A stretch of DNA of 61,674 nt. Origin: Comamonadaceae bacterium. Lineage in GTDB: Bacteria > Pseudomonadota > Gammaproteobacteria > Burkholderiales > Burkholderiaceae_C. The DNA is taken from positions 1-61,674 of the forward strand of contig JAIXOX010000120.1 in NCBI GenBank assembly GCA_027486555.1, in the 5' to 3' direction. The notes beneath the pieces were generated by a model. That model did not search any database. It worked only from the letters and a program-made list of their open reading frames with translations, and was not told where the DNA came from. A program made the translations under genes and the position numbers. Shown here piece after piece: positions 43,865 to 52,433 of the stretch; positions within the stretch are counted from its first letter, which is position 1, and each line of letters starts with the position of its first letter.

Positions 43865-44482
43865 AAACAGTACAGGTTCGCTGCCAAGGCTTGTGGTTTG
43901 GAGATGCCCGAGACACATGTGTTTGATTTGAACGACAAACAGGCCGCACTGGGCATTGAGCGCTTCGATCTGGTGCAAGACCAGCGTGTGCCGATCCATT
44001 CTTTGGCTGGTTTCTTGCACGCCGACTTCAGAATTCCTTCTGCGGTGGACTACACAACCTTTTTACGCGCCACTCGCATGATCACTCGGGATGAACGTGA
44101 GGTGCAAAAAGCATTTGAGCGAGCGGTATTCAATGTGCTTTTTCACAACCGGGATGACCATGCCAAAAACCTGGCTTACCGCATGGATACGCAAAGGCAC
44201 TGGAAGCTTGCCCCGTGCTTTGACCTGACGTACAGCGAGGGCCCCGGTGGTGAGCACCAAATGGACGTTTGCGGCGAAGGAATGCTCATCACCCGCCGTC
44301 ATCTGATGAAGTAAGCAGAGCAAGGCGGCATCGACGCAAGGTGGGCAGGGCACAGGCTGGATGCCATGCTGACAGTGACAGACCAGTGGGCTTCGCTTGT
44401 CGAATCGTTTGATATCCGTCGAGCGACAAACCAAAAAATACACCATGAATTGATTCGCCAGCGCGAAGCCTTGATGCGCTGA
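43861..44482 (+). pseudogene. Degraded hipA-type toxin gene
   Basis: A normal start (MKTVQVRCQG) overlaps the second hipB stop, but after about 15 codons the frame ends. The C-terminal kinase half continues in another frame: ETHVFDLNDKQAALGIERFD, the catalytic loop VLFHNRDDHAKNL and LAPCFDLTYSEGPGG are all recognisable. About 200 codons in between are deleted. A further in-frame TAA at 44312 interrupts the C-terminus, after which HipA-like sequence resumes (AEQGGIDARWAGHRLDAM) to a TGA at 44480. Not functional as a full toxin. Confidence 0.88.
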
Positions 44483-44595
44483 GCCAAGTGCACCAAACTC
44501 AGAGCCCACAGGCTTGAGCTTCTTTTGATCTTTTTGCAATCATGCTGTCACGACTTCAGAATTTGATGGCGTTAAAACATGTGACGAGGCCAATG

Positions 44596-44629
44596 AAAAA
44601 ACCCACCGTGTTGCCACGGTGGGTTTTTT
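44596..44629 (-). terminator. Intrinsic terminator after the second porin
   Basis: AAAAAACCCACCGTG and CACGGTGGGTTTTTT form a perfect 15-bp stem with a 4-base loop, bidirectional. It is nearly the same hairpin as the one following the intact porin, showing that both genes were copied with their terminators. Confidence 0.93.
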
Positions 44630-44666
44630 GACTTCAATCGGTCAACTGGCTTACGCCAGCGTTCGA

Positions 44667-45740
44667 TCAGAAGGAGTGCTTGACACCGAAGTCATAGCCA
44701 GTGGACTTGCCGTTGGCTTCAGTCACAGAACCGTTCAAAGCGACAGCAGCGCCACCTTTGTTCTTGACCGAGGCGTATGTAGCGTACAGGTCTGTGCGCT
44801 TGCTCAGGCTGTAAACATAACCGAGGGCAAACTGGTTGCTCTTGACATCACCTTGTGCGGTGCTGGACATGGCAGCACGGACAGTGCCTGCGCCCACAGG
44901 TGCTGTGGCACCAAACAAACCACCTTTGATGTCTTTGGCACCGTCAACTTTGGTTTTGTTGGTTTGAGCGAACAACTTGGCAACGCCCAGGTCATAAGAA
45001 CCGCCGATGTTGGAGGTCTTGTTTTTGACGTTCAGAACCGCTGTTTTGGTGCTGGAAGAAGCCAAAGCCACGCTCAATGGGCCGTTGTCATAAGACACGC
45101 GGAATGCAGTGCCATCGCCAGCCTTAGCAGCGTTTGTCGATGCGTTTTCGCCCATGTAAGCCTGAGCCCAGACTTTCACGCCGCTGAAAGAAGGCGACAG
45201 GTAGCCCATGCTGTTGGAAGCACGAACGCCAGTTACGCCACCCTTGTTGAAGGCAATGTTGGTGCCCACGCCATTGGTGCCAAACGGATCGTAAGCAGTT
45301 TCTGTCCAGAACTGGGGTGTGTAGTCACGGCCCAAACGCACTTCACCGAAGCTGCTTTCCACGCTGACGGTGGAGCGGCGGTTGAAGGTCAAACCTTGTG
45401 TGCCAGGACTGGCGGCAGTCACGGCTTGGTTGTTTGTGTTGGAAGCTGAAGCAGTGCCGTCGTCGTTGTTCACGCCAGCTTCGAGCCAGAACGAAGCCTT
45501 CAAACCACCGCCGAGGTCTTCAGTACCGCGGAAACCGATGCGGCTGCTGTTGTAACCCGAGTTCTTCAATTGGGTTTTGCTGCTGACAGTGCCAGTGCCT
45601 TTGGCATAGGCTGCGTCAACCACGCCGAACAGAGTCACGGAAGATTGTGCGAAAGCGCCAGTAGCAGCAGCCAATGTAGCCAGAGCAGTTAGATTGTTTA
45701 ATTTATTTGCGAATAAAGAGTTAGTTTTGAATTTGTCACT
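44667..45740 (-). pseudogene. Porin gene lacking its start codon and promoter
   Basis: The mature porin is complete (QSSVTLFGVVDAAY to YDFGVKHSF, about 320 residues) and the last part of its signal peptide remains (LATLAAATGAFA). Upstream of about 45690 similarity to porin 5' ends stops; no ATG or GTG exists in frame before a TAG at 45741, and no ribosome-binding site is seen. Only TTG 45674 or CTG could start it, giving a defective signal. The upstream DNA is A/T-rich and leads into the divergent recombinase. Either a pseudogene or a silent cassette. Confidence 0.65.
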
Positions 45741-45756
45741 CTATACTTCTCTAGCT

Positions 45757-47283
45757 ATGACCGTACGGCCTTTACTTGCCTCTTTGTGCGCCAGTCTGGA
45801 TGACTTTTTGGCCCAGCCCCTGAACACCGTGGCGGTGTCCGGGGCGTCGGCCGTGGCCATTCTGGATGCCAACCAGCCGGTGTTTTATGTGGTCAGTCCG
45901 GCGTTCTGGCAGCAAATGACCGGTTTGGGCCAGAATGAGCCCGCCCAAGGCCTGCGCAAACCCGGCCAGCGCAGACGCCCGGCACCGGCGCAAAGCTTCG
46001 ACCCGGACTTGGATGCGCAAAGAGGCGGCCTGGATGAAGCGCCGGGCGATGAAAACGGCGACGAAGACGTAGACGTAGACGAAGACCAAAACGACAACGA
46101 AAACGAATACGGAAACAGCTCAGGCCATGGCGGCTCTGGCCACGGGCGTACAGGGAAGGCCCGGCAAAGCGCGGCGGCACCGACCTCACCGGCGCGCAAG
46201 TCGCGCCAGGCTGGGTACAGGTCTGGCGATGTGGCGGGCTCGGTGCTCACGCAAGGGGCCATGCGGTTCAACCGCTTTGACGCTTTGGCCGACCAGCTGA
46301 TGGACTTGGAAAACCAGCGCGTCAAGCGTGGCGAGTTGAGCGCCGCCTCGGTGGGCATTTTGAAAAACCGGCTGGATGCGCATGTGTTGCCGTATTTCAA
46401 ATACATTCCGCCCTCACAGGTCACGCCCATGATGATGGACGCTTTTGTGCAGCGCTTGACCGACAGCCACCTGAGCTCGACCACGGTGTCGCAATACCTG
46501 GTGGTGGTGCGCAAGCTGCTCAAGCTGGCCATACGCCATGGTTTTTTGCGTGAGATCCCCGAGCTGCCCTCGATCAAAGTGGCCAACCGGCCCCGTTCGA
46601 TGCTGAGCCTGCGCGAGTACGCGGCGGTGGTGCGCACCGCCCACCGTTTGAGCAGAAAAGGCGACAAGGCCCCCGAGGTCAAGGCGTCCACCGGCTACCG
46701 CGAACGCTTTTGGGTGCAGCCGCGCCACCTGACCTTGCCGCCGGACATGGCCTGGGCCATCCGCTTCATGGTCAACAGCTTTGTGCGCCCCGGCGATTTG
46801 CGCCAACTCAAGCACAAGCATGTGCAGGTGGTGCGCGGCAGCAGTGTGTATTTGCGAATGACCTTGCCCCAAACCAAAAAACACGACGCCCCCATGGTGA
46901 CTTTGCGCCCAGCGGTGCAGGTGTACGAGTCGGCCTTGGCCCAGGCGCGGCTGGACGGCTTCGCTCAGCCAGACGACTATGTGTTTTTGCCCGCAGAAAA
47001 AGACCGCAATTACGCTTTGGCCGTGCTGGGCTTTTGGTTCAAATGGGTGATGCGCGAGGCGGGCGTGCCCTCTGAAGACGTGATGGGCCGCCTGCGCACG
47101 TTGTATTGTTTGCGGCACACGTCCATCATGTTCAGGTTGCTGTACGGGCAGGGCATCGACATGTTGACCCTGGCGCGAAACGCCCGCACCTCGGTGCAGA
47201 TGATCGAGCGTTTTTACGCCTCGGCGCTCGATGGCGAGATGAACGTGGCCATGCTGCAAAGCCGCCGCACGACCAAGACCTGA
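45757..47283 (+). CDS. Tyrosine recombinase with antitoxin-like N-terminal segment
   Basis: A 508-residue protein. Residues about 15-55 (NTVAVSGASAVAILDANQ, then PVFYVVSPAFWQQM) resemble Phd/StbD-type antitoxins. Next is a linker with an acidic repeat (GDENGDEDVDVDEDQ) and a Gly/His/Ser stretch. Then comes an SAM-like core-binding domain and the catalytic domain: R344 in SFVRPGDLRQL, a basic QTKK at 372-375, R453 in LYCLRHTS and the nucleophile Y487 in MIERFY. Start ATG 45757; a TTG farther upstream is unlikely. No phage genes are nearby. Binding targets are unknown. Confidence 0.87.
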   Translation: MTVRPLLASLCASLDDFLAQPLNTVAVSGASAVAILDANQPVFYVVSPAFWQQMTGLGQNEPAQGLRKPGQRRRPAPAQSFDPDLDAQRGGLDEAPGDENGDEDVDVDEDQNDNENEYGNSSGHGGSGHGRTGKARQSAAAPTSPARKSRQAGYRSGDVAGSVLTQGAMRFNRFDALADQLMDLENQRVKRGELSAASVGILKNRLDAHVLPYFKYIPPSQVTPMMMDAFVQRLTDSHLSSTTVSQYLVVVRKLLKLAIRHGFLREIPELPSIKVANRPRSMLSLREYAAVVRTAHRLSRKGDKAPEVKASTGYRERFWVQPRHLTLPPDMAWAIRFMVNSFVRPGDLRQLKHKHVQVVRGSSVYLRMTLPQTKKHDAPMVTLRPAVQVYESALAQARLDGFAQPDDYVFLPAEKDRNYALAVLGFWFKWVMREAGVPSEDVMGRLRTLYCLRHTSIMFRLLYGQGIDMLTLARNARTSVQMIERFYASALDGEMNVAMLQSRRTTKT

Positions 47284-47293
47284 GCGGGGACGC

Positions 47294-48295
47294 TCAACCG
47301 GGTTTGATCTGGCCCTTGATGACCACTTCTTTCCAGCGCGCTTGTTCTTTGGCAATGAAGGCCGCGTATTCGTTGGGGGTGCCGCCACCGGGGATGGCGC
47401 TTTCGGCGGCATTCTTGGCGATCACATCGGGCATCTTCAAGGCTTTGGCGCATTCTTGTTGCAGCTTTTGGATGATCTCGGGCGGTGTGCCGGCGCGTGC
47501 GGTGATGCCGTACCACTGCACGGTTTCAAAATCCTTGAAACCGAATTCGGCCACGGTGGGCACATCGGGCAAGACCGAAATGCGCTCGGTGGTGCCGGTG
47601 GCCAAGCAGCGCAGGGCGCCGCTCTTGATGTGGGGCAGCAAGGCGGGGGTGCCTGCCGAGAGCAATTGAATCCGACCCGCCAGCACGTCATTCAGGGCCG
47701 GGCCTGTGCCGCGGTAGGGAATGTGGGTGATGAACATGCCGGTGGCCAGCTTGAGCGCTTCCATGGCCAAATGGCCTGCGCTGGCGTTGCCGGCCGAGGC
47801 GTAGTTGAGTTGGCCGGGACGGGCCTTGACGTAGGCGATCAGCTGTTTGAGGTCGGTCACCGGCACGTCTTTGTGCACCACAAACAGGCTGGGCACGCGC
47901 GAAAGCAGGGTGACGGGGACAAAGTCTTTGTTCACGTCGTAGCCGCTGTCGGGGTAAATCAGGGGGTTGACCGCCATCAGGCCAATGTGGCTCATGACGA
48001 TGGTGTAGCCGTCGGCCGGGGTGCGCATCATCTCTTGCATGGCGGGCACGCCGCCGCCGCCGCCTTTGTTGTCGATGATGATCGAGACGCCCATCTGCTT
48101 GGTCAACTCGGTGGCAATGGTGCGGGCCACGATGCTGGAGGTGCCGCCGGGGGCAAAGGGCACGATCCAGCGGATGGGCTTGTTGGGCCAGGCGGATTGG
48201 GCGTGGCCGCTGATGCCGGTGGCGGTCAGACCGGCTGCACCCATCCACTTGAGGTAGTCGCGGCGGGGCAGTGAGGGATTGTTCTGTTCGTTCAT
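47294..48295 (-). CDS. Bug/TctC-family binding protein (second, downstream of tctA)
   Basis: A 333-residue periplasmic binding protein. Twin-arginine-like signal (RRDYLKWMGAAGLTATGISG), mature start WPNKPIRWIVPFAPGGTSSI, then NKGGGGGVPAMQEMMRTPAD and YRGTGPALNDVLAGRIQLL. It follows tctA by 77 bases in the same direction, giving this locus two binding proteins. The stop is 10 bases from the convergent recombinase stop. Confidence 0.92.
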   Translation of the reverse strand: MNEQNNPSLPRRDYLKWMGAAGLTATGISGHAQSAWPNKPIRWIVPFAPGGTSSIVARTIATELTKQMGVSIIIDNKGGGGGVPAMQEMMRTPADGYTIVMSHIGLMAVNPLIYPDSGYDVNKDFVPVTLLSRVPSLFVVHKDVPVTDLKQLIAYVKARPGQLNYASAGNASAGHLAMEALKLATGMFITHIPYRGTGPALNDVLAGRIQLLSAGTPALLPHIKSGALRCLATGTTERISVLPDVPTVAEFGFKDFETVQWYGITARAGTPPEIIQKLQQECAKALKMPDVIAKNAAESAIPGGGTPNEYAAFIAKEQARWKEVVIKGQIKPG

Positions 48296-48372
48296 GTCTT
48301 TTGTGGCCCTGAAAATCATGGATGCTGTATCAAATCAAAAAGGTGCTGTGTTTCAAAGAGGGAAACCACGCA

Positions 48373-49869
48373 TCAAGGGCGCTGTGGGCGGCGAAACTGT
48401 CGCCAAAGTGTCGGCACCACCAACAACAAAACAGCCACCAGCATCAAGCTGCCTGACAAAGGCCGTGTGAAGAAGGTCGACCAGTCGCCCTGGCTGATGG
48501 TGAGCGCCTGACGCATGGACTGCTCGCCCAGCGGAGCCAAGATCAGGCCCACGATCAGCGGCGCAGCCGGAAAGTCAAAGCGCCGCATGGTGTAGCCCAG
48601 CAAGCCAAAGACGAACAGCAAGCCCACGTTGAACACCGAGTTGCCTGCGCCGTACACCCCCGCAGTCGAGATGACGATGATGCCCGCGTACAACCAAGGC
48701 GGTGGGATTTTGAGCAACTTGACCCACAGGCTGACCAGCGGCAGGTTGAGCACCAGCAAGATCACGTTGCCAATGTAGAGGCTGGCGATCAGCGTCCACA
48801 CCAGGCTGCCTTGTTGGCTGAACAACTGGGGGCCGGTCTGGATGCCGTAGCCTTCAAAAGCCGACAGCATGATGGCCGCCGTGGCCGAGGTGGGAATGCC
48901 CAGGGTGAGCAAGGGCATCAGCACGCCCGCAGCGGCGGCGTTGTTGGCGGCCTCAGGCCCAGCCACACCTTCGATGGCACCGTGGCCAAATTCTTCGGGG
49001 TGCTTGGAGAGTTTTTTCTCGGTGTAGTAAGACAGCAGCGTGGGCAACTCGGCCCCGCCTGCGGGCATGGCGCCAATCGGAAAGCCAAAAAAGGCGCCCC
49101 GGAACCAGGGCTTCCAAGAGCGCGCCCAGTCTTGTTTGCTCATCCACAGGCTGCCCGACAGTTTCATGACTTCGCCCGCTTTGGACTCACGACCTTGCCA
49201 AGCCAGGTAAAGCGCTTCGCCCACGGCAAAGAGGCCCACCGCCGCCACGGTCACCTCGATGCCGTCGAGCAATTCGGGGCGACCAAAGGTGAAGCGGGGC
49301 TGGCCGGTTTGCAAGTCCACCCCCACCATGCCCAAAAGCAAGCCCAGGCTGAGGGCAACCAAGCCGCGCAACATGGAGTTGCCCAGCACGGCCGACACGG
49401 CCACCACCGACAGCACCATGAGGCTGAAGTATTCGGCCGGGCCAAAAGCCAAAGCCGCTTCGACCACCCAGGGGGCCACAAAAGTCAGGGCCAGCGTGCC
49501 GATGGTGCCGGCCACAAAACTGCCAATGGCCGCGGTGGCCAGCGCTTGCCCCGCGCGCCCACGCCGGGCCATTTTGTTGCCTTCAAGCGCGGTAACCACT
49601 GCCGCAGATTCGCCCGGGGTGTTGAGCAAGATGGAAGTGGTGGAGCCGCCATAGGCCGCGCCGTAATAAATGCCCGCGAACATGACGAACATGCTGGTGG
49701 CGGGCACATGGTAGGTCAGGGGCAGCAGCAAGGCGATGGTCAGCGCCGGGCCAATGCCGGGCAGTACGCCGACCAAAGTGCCGACAAAACAGCCCACAAA
49801 GCCCCACATCAAAGTGGTGGGTTGCAAGGCAATGGCAAAGCCACCCATCAGGGCGTCAAAAGCTTCCAT
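48373..49869 (-). CDS. tctA: Tripartite tricarboxylate transporter large permease TctA
   Basis: A 498-residue inner-membrane permease with about 12 spans. Hallmarks: [20 protein letters not shown] near the N-terminus, [20 protein letters not shown], and [20 protein letters not shown] in the second half. Transports a di- or tricarboxylate with Na+ or H+ in concert with TctB and TctC. It is separated from tctB by 257 bases filled with REP repeats, which splits the usual tight operon. Confidence 0.95.
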   Translation of the reverse strand: MEAFDALMGGFAIALQPTTLMWGFVGCFVGTLVGVLPGIGPALTIALLLPLTYHVPATSMFVMFAGIYYGAAYGGSTTSILLNTPGESAAVVTALEGNKMARRGRAGQALATAAIGSFVAGTIGTLALTFVAPWVVEAALAFGPAEYFSLMVLSVVAVSAVLGNSMLRGLVALSLGLLLGMVGVDLQTGQPRFTFGRPELLDGIEVTVAAVGLFAVGEALYLAWQGRESKAGEVMKLSGSLWMSKQDWARSWKPWFRGAFFGFPIGAMPAGGAELPTLLSYYTEKKLSKHPEEFGHGAIEGVAGPEAANNAAAAGVLMPLLTLGIPTSATAAIMLSAFEGYGIQTGPQLFSQQGSLVWTLIASLYIGNVILLVLNLPLVSLWVKLLKIPPPWLYAGIIVISTAGVYGAGNSVFNVGLLFVFGLLGYTMRRFDFPAAPLIVGLILAPLGEQSMRQALTISQGDWSTFFTRPLSGSLMLVAVLLLVVPTLWRQFRRPQRP

Positions 49870-49916
49870 GGCAAATCCGATCTAAATATGTTGTGTGTTG
49901 GGCGTTATGTCCCAGT

Positions 49917-50126
49917 AGGGCAGGGCTCTCACAAGGGGAATGCCCCTGTAAACCATCACCATCCCCCCTAGGCCGGTGCTCCCACAGGGAAATGCCCTTG
50001 TAGGAGCGGCGCCCTCGCCGCGATGAACCCTCCGCAGACCACCACCCATCGCCCCGAGGGCGGGGCTCCCACAAGGGGAATGTCCCTGTAAACAACCACC
50101 CATCGCCCCAAAGGCGATGCGCCCAC
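49917..50126. repeat. REP cluster between tctB and tctA
   Basis: A full element runs GTAGGAGCGGCGCCCTCGCC...GCTCCCAC at 50000-50072, with degenerate arms on either side (aaggggaatgcccctgtaaac and a variant). It accounts for essentially all of the non-coding DNA between tctB and tctA. Confidence 0.85.
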
Positions 50127-50591
50127 TCAAATCAACCAAGGCAGAGCAGGCCCCAGGCCCACACCCAAGAGCTGCGCAAACACAAACCAGAAGGTGCTGG
50201 CAATGCCGCCGCAAATCAGGGCCGATTTGAGGCCCAAGGGCGCATCAAACGAGCGGGCCACGCCCATGCCGCAAAGTGTGCCGGGAATGACAAACCCCAG
50301 CGGAATGACCAGCGCAATGAAGGCCACACCGCCACCCAGCAAACTGAGCACGCGGGTGTTGGCACCGGGCAGGGCCGATTGGTCGGGTGCTTGGCTTTCG
50401 TCGGTTTGGCGGCCGCGCCAAGCGCTGATGCCGTAGAGCACGGCAAACACGCTGAGCGCCGCCACGATCACGCCCGGGGCCAGCACAGGCCCCACGGTCA
50501 TTTGCATCATCGACTGAGGAATGACCGTGACCTGCCAAGCGGCCACTCCGCACAGGGCGACCAGCAACAAGGCAACGCGAAAAGGCGTCAT
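50127..50591 (-). CDS. tctB: Tripartite tricarboxylate transporter small permease TctB
   Basis: A 154-residue protein with four predicted spans (FRVALLLVALCGVAA, VLAPGVIVAALSVFAVLYGI, VLSLLGGGVAFIALVIPLGF, ALICGGIASTFWFVFAQLLG), matching TctB in size and topology; sequence conservation in this family is low, so position between tctC and tctA is the main support. Overlaps the tctC stop by four bases. Confidence 0.88.
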   Translation of the reverse strand: MTPFRVALLLVALCGVAAWQVTVIPQSMMQMTVGPVLAPGVIVAALSVFAVLYGISAWRGRQTDESQAPDQSALPGANTRVLSLLGGGVAFIALVIPLGFVIPGTLCGMGVARSFDAPLGLKSALICGGIASTFWFVFAQLLGVGLGPALPWLI

Positions 50592-51562
50592 GCCAGGCCC
50601 AGTTCTTTCATCAGCACTTCTTTCTCTGCGATGTCTTTGGCCAAGTCGCGCTCAAACGGGCGCTCGGTCATGAAAGCGTCGGTCCACTTGCGTGTTTCCA
50701 ACTCTTGTTTCCATTGCGAAGAGGCGTTGAGCTTGGTCACGAAGTCGATCATGGCTTCACGCTGAGCGGTCGAGATGCCGGGCGGCGCAAACACACCGCG
50801 CCAGTTGGACTCGGTCACGTTGATGCCCAATTCGGACAGGGTTGGGAGGCTCACACCGGGAATGCGGCGCTTGCCCGACACGGCCAGCGGGATCATTCGG
50901 CCTGCTTTGATTTGCTCTTCAAACTCTGAGTAGCCCGAGATGCCGGCGGTGACTTGGCCACCCAAAATCGCCGCGTTGGCGGGGCCTCCGCCCGCAAAGG
51001 CCACATAAGCGGCTTCGCGGGGGTTTTGACCCAGTGCTTTGATCAACATGCCCAAAATCAGGTGGTCGGTGCCGCCTGCGCTGCCGCCTGCAACTGAGAC
51101 GGCTTTGGGGTTGGCTTTGAGGGCGGCTTCGAGTTCTTTCCAGGTCTTGATTTTGCCGTTGGCGGGCACCACGATCACGCCGGCTTCTTCGGTCAAGCGG
51201 GCAATCGGGGTCACGTCCTTGATGGTCACAGGGCTCTTGTTGGCAATGCCCGCGCCGATCATGACCGAGCCGCCGACCATCAGGCTGTTGCCCTGGCCTT
51301 TGCGCTGGTTCACGTAGCGGGGCAGGCCCACCATGCCACCGGCGCCGCCGACGTTTTCAAACTGCATGGTGCCCACCAAGCCAGCGGCTTTGGCCGCGCG
51401 TTCGATGGCGCGGGCGGTGCCGTCCCAGCCGCCGCCGGGGGCTGCGGGCACAAACATGTTCAGGCTGGCAATCAAGGGCTTGGCTTGCGCCCAAGCGGGC
51501 AGGGCCATGGATGCGCCAGCGGCTGCGCCGAGGGCCAGAAAGTCGCGTTTGGAAAGGGTCAT
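50588..51562 (-). CDS. tctC: Tripartite tricarboxylate transporter binding protein TctC
   Basis: A 324-residue periplasmic binding protein of the citrate-TctC branch: MTLSKRDFLALGAAAGASMA signal, FVPAAPGGGWDGTARAIERA, ENVGGAGGMVGLPRYVNQ and GGSAGGTDHLILGMLI. First gene of tctC-B-A; GGAG precedes the ATG. Divergent from tctD, as in classic tct loci. The ligand is likely citrate or another carboxylate. Confidence 0.93.
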   Translation of the reverse strand: MTLSKRDFLALGAAAGASMALPAWAQAKPLIASLNMFVPAAPGGGWDGTARAIERAAKAAGLVGTMQFENVGGAGGMVGLPRYVNQRKGQGNSLMVGGSVMIGAGIANKSPVTIKDVTPIARLTEEAGVIVVPANGKIKTWKELEAALKANPKAVSVAGGSAGGTDHLILGMLIKALGQNPREAAYVAFAGGGPANAAILGGQVTAGISGYSEFEEQIKAGRMIPLAVSGKRRIPGVSLPTLSELGINVTESNWRGVFAPPGISTAQREAMIDFVTKLNASSQWKQELETRKWTDAFMTERPFERDLAKDIAEKEVLMKELGLA

Positions 51563-51653
51563 GCGGGTCTCCTGTGTGAAAATGAAATGTCGTTTCTGCC
51601 GGGTGTAAGCCATGGGCAGATACCGAGATTTTGGTGCGCTGCTGGCGGCGAAA

Positions 51654-51671
51654 CTGTCAAACAGCTGTCAA
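51654..51671. promoter_or_regulatory. Direct repeat, possible TctD binding site
   Basis: CTGTCAA at 51654-51660 and again at 51665-51671, 11 bases apart (one helical turn), in the divergent tctC-tctD gap. OmpR-family regulators such as TctD bind tandem half-sites with about this spacing. Confidence 0.4.
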
Positions 51672-51700
51672 TTGCGTTCAGTGAAAACCCTCAAAAGCCC

Positions 51701-52423
51701 ATGAACCCCCAAATTTTGTTGGTGGAAGACACACCGGACATTGCCTTGTGGCTGGGCACGGCTTTGCGCCAAGGGGGCATGGCGGTCGAATTTGCCACCG
51801 ATGGTCATGAGGCCAATCGCCTCTTGCAGCCGGGCCATGGTTTTGATGCGGTCTTGCTGGATTTGCAGCTGCCGGGCCAAGACGGCCTGAGTGTGTTGCA
51901 GGCCTTGCGGGCGCGGGGCGATGCGGTGCCGGTGCTGATTTTGACGGCGCGCGCCAGTGTGCCCGACCGGGTGTTGGGCCTGAACATGGGCGCCGACGAC
52001 TACCTGCCCAAGCCTTTTGATTTGAGCGAGCTCGAAGCCCGCCTGCAGGTCTTGCTGCGCCGCCAAGGCCGCGCCAAAACCAGCGCCTTGCGTTGGGGGC
52101 CGCTGGAGATGCAGTCCGACACCGGCGAGGTGCAGCTGCACGGGCAGCCGCTGGCGCTGACCCAGCGCGAGGCGGCGGCGCTGCGCGTGTTGCTGGCGTC
52201 TGCCCAGCGCACCGTGAGCAAAGAGCAGCTGCACACCGAGGTGTTTGCCGACGAGTCTGCCGGGCTCGATGCGGTGGAGGTTCTGATTTACCGCTTGCGC
52301 AAAAAGCTCGAGTCGGCGGTGTTGGTGTCCGGTGCATCGGCCGGTGTGGCGATCACCACCTTTCGCGGCATGGGTTACATGCTGACCCAGGTGGTCAAGC
52401 CGTCAAAGGTCGCTTCTTCATGA
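51701..52423 (+). CDS. tctD: Response regulator TctD
   Basis: A 240-residue OmpR-family regulator. Receiver domain: acidic pair ED at residues 9-10, phosphoacceptor D54 in AVLLDLQLPG, K104 in YLPKPF. Winged-helix DNA-binding domain: LTQREAAALRVLLASAQRTV and VEVLIYRLRKKL, FRGMGYML at the end. Divergent from tctC and coupled to a histidine-kinase gene, so it should activate tctCBA in response to external carboxylate. Confidence 0.93.
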   Translation: MNPQILLVEDTPDIALWLGTALRQGGMAVEFATDGHEANRLLQPGHGFDAVLLDLQLPGQDGLSVLQALRARGDAVPVLILTARASVPDRVLGLNMGADDYLPKPFDLSELEARLQVLLRRQGRAKTSALRWGPLEMQSDTGEVQLHGQPLALTQREAAALRVLLASAQRTVSKEQLHTEVFADESAGLDAVEVLIYRLRKKLESAVLVSGASAGVAITTFRGMGYMLTQVVKPSKVASS

Positions 52424-52433
52424 GCACTTTTTC

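Noticed and set aside
48385..51660. The phrase gcggcgaaactgtc occurring in tctA and in the tctC-tctD gap
   Set aside because: One copy is inside coding sequence and the match is short; likely chance.
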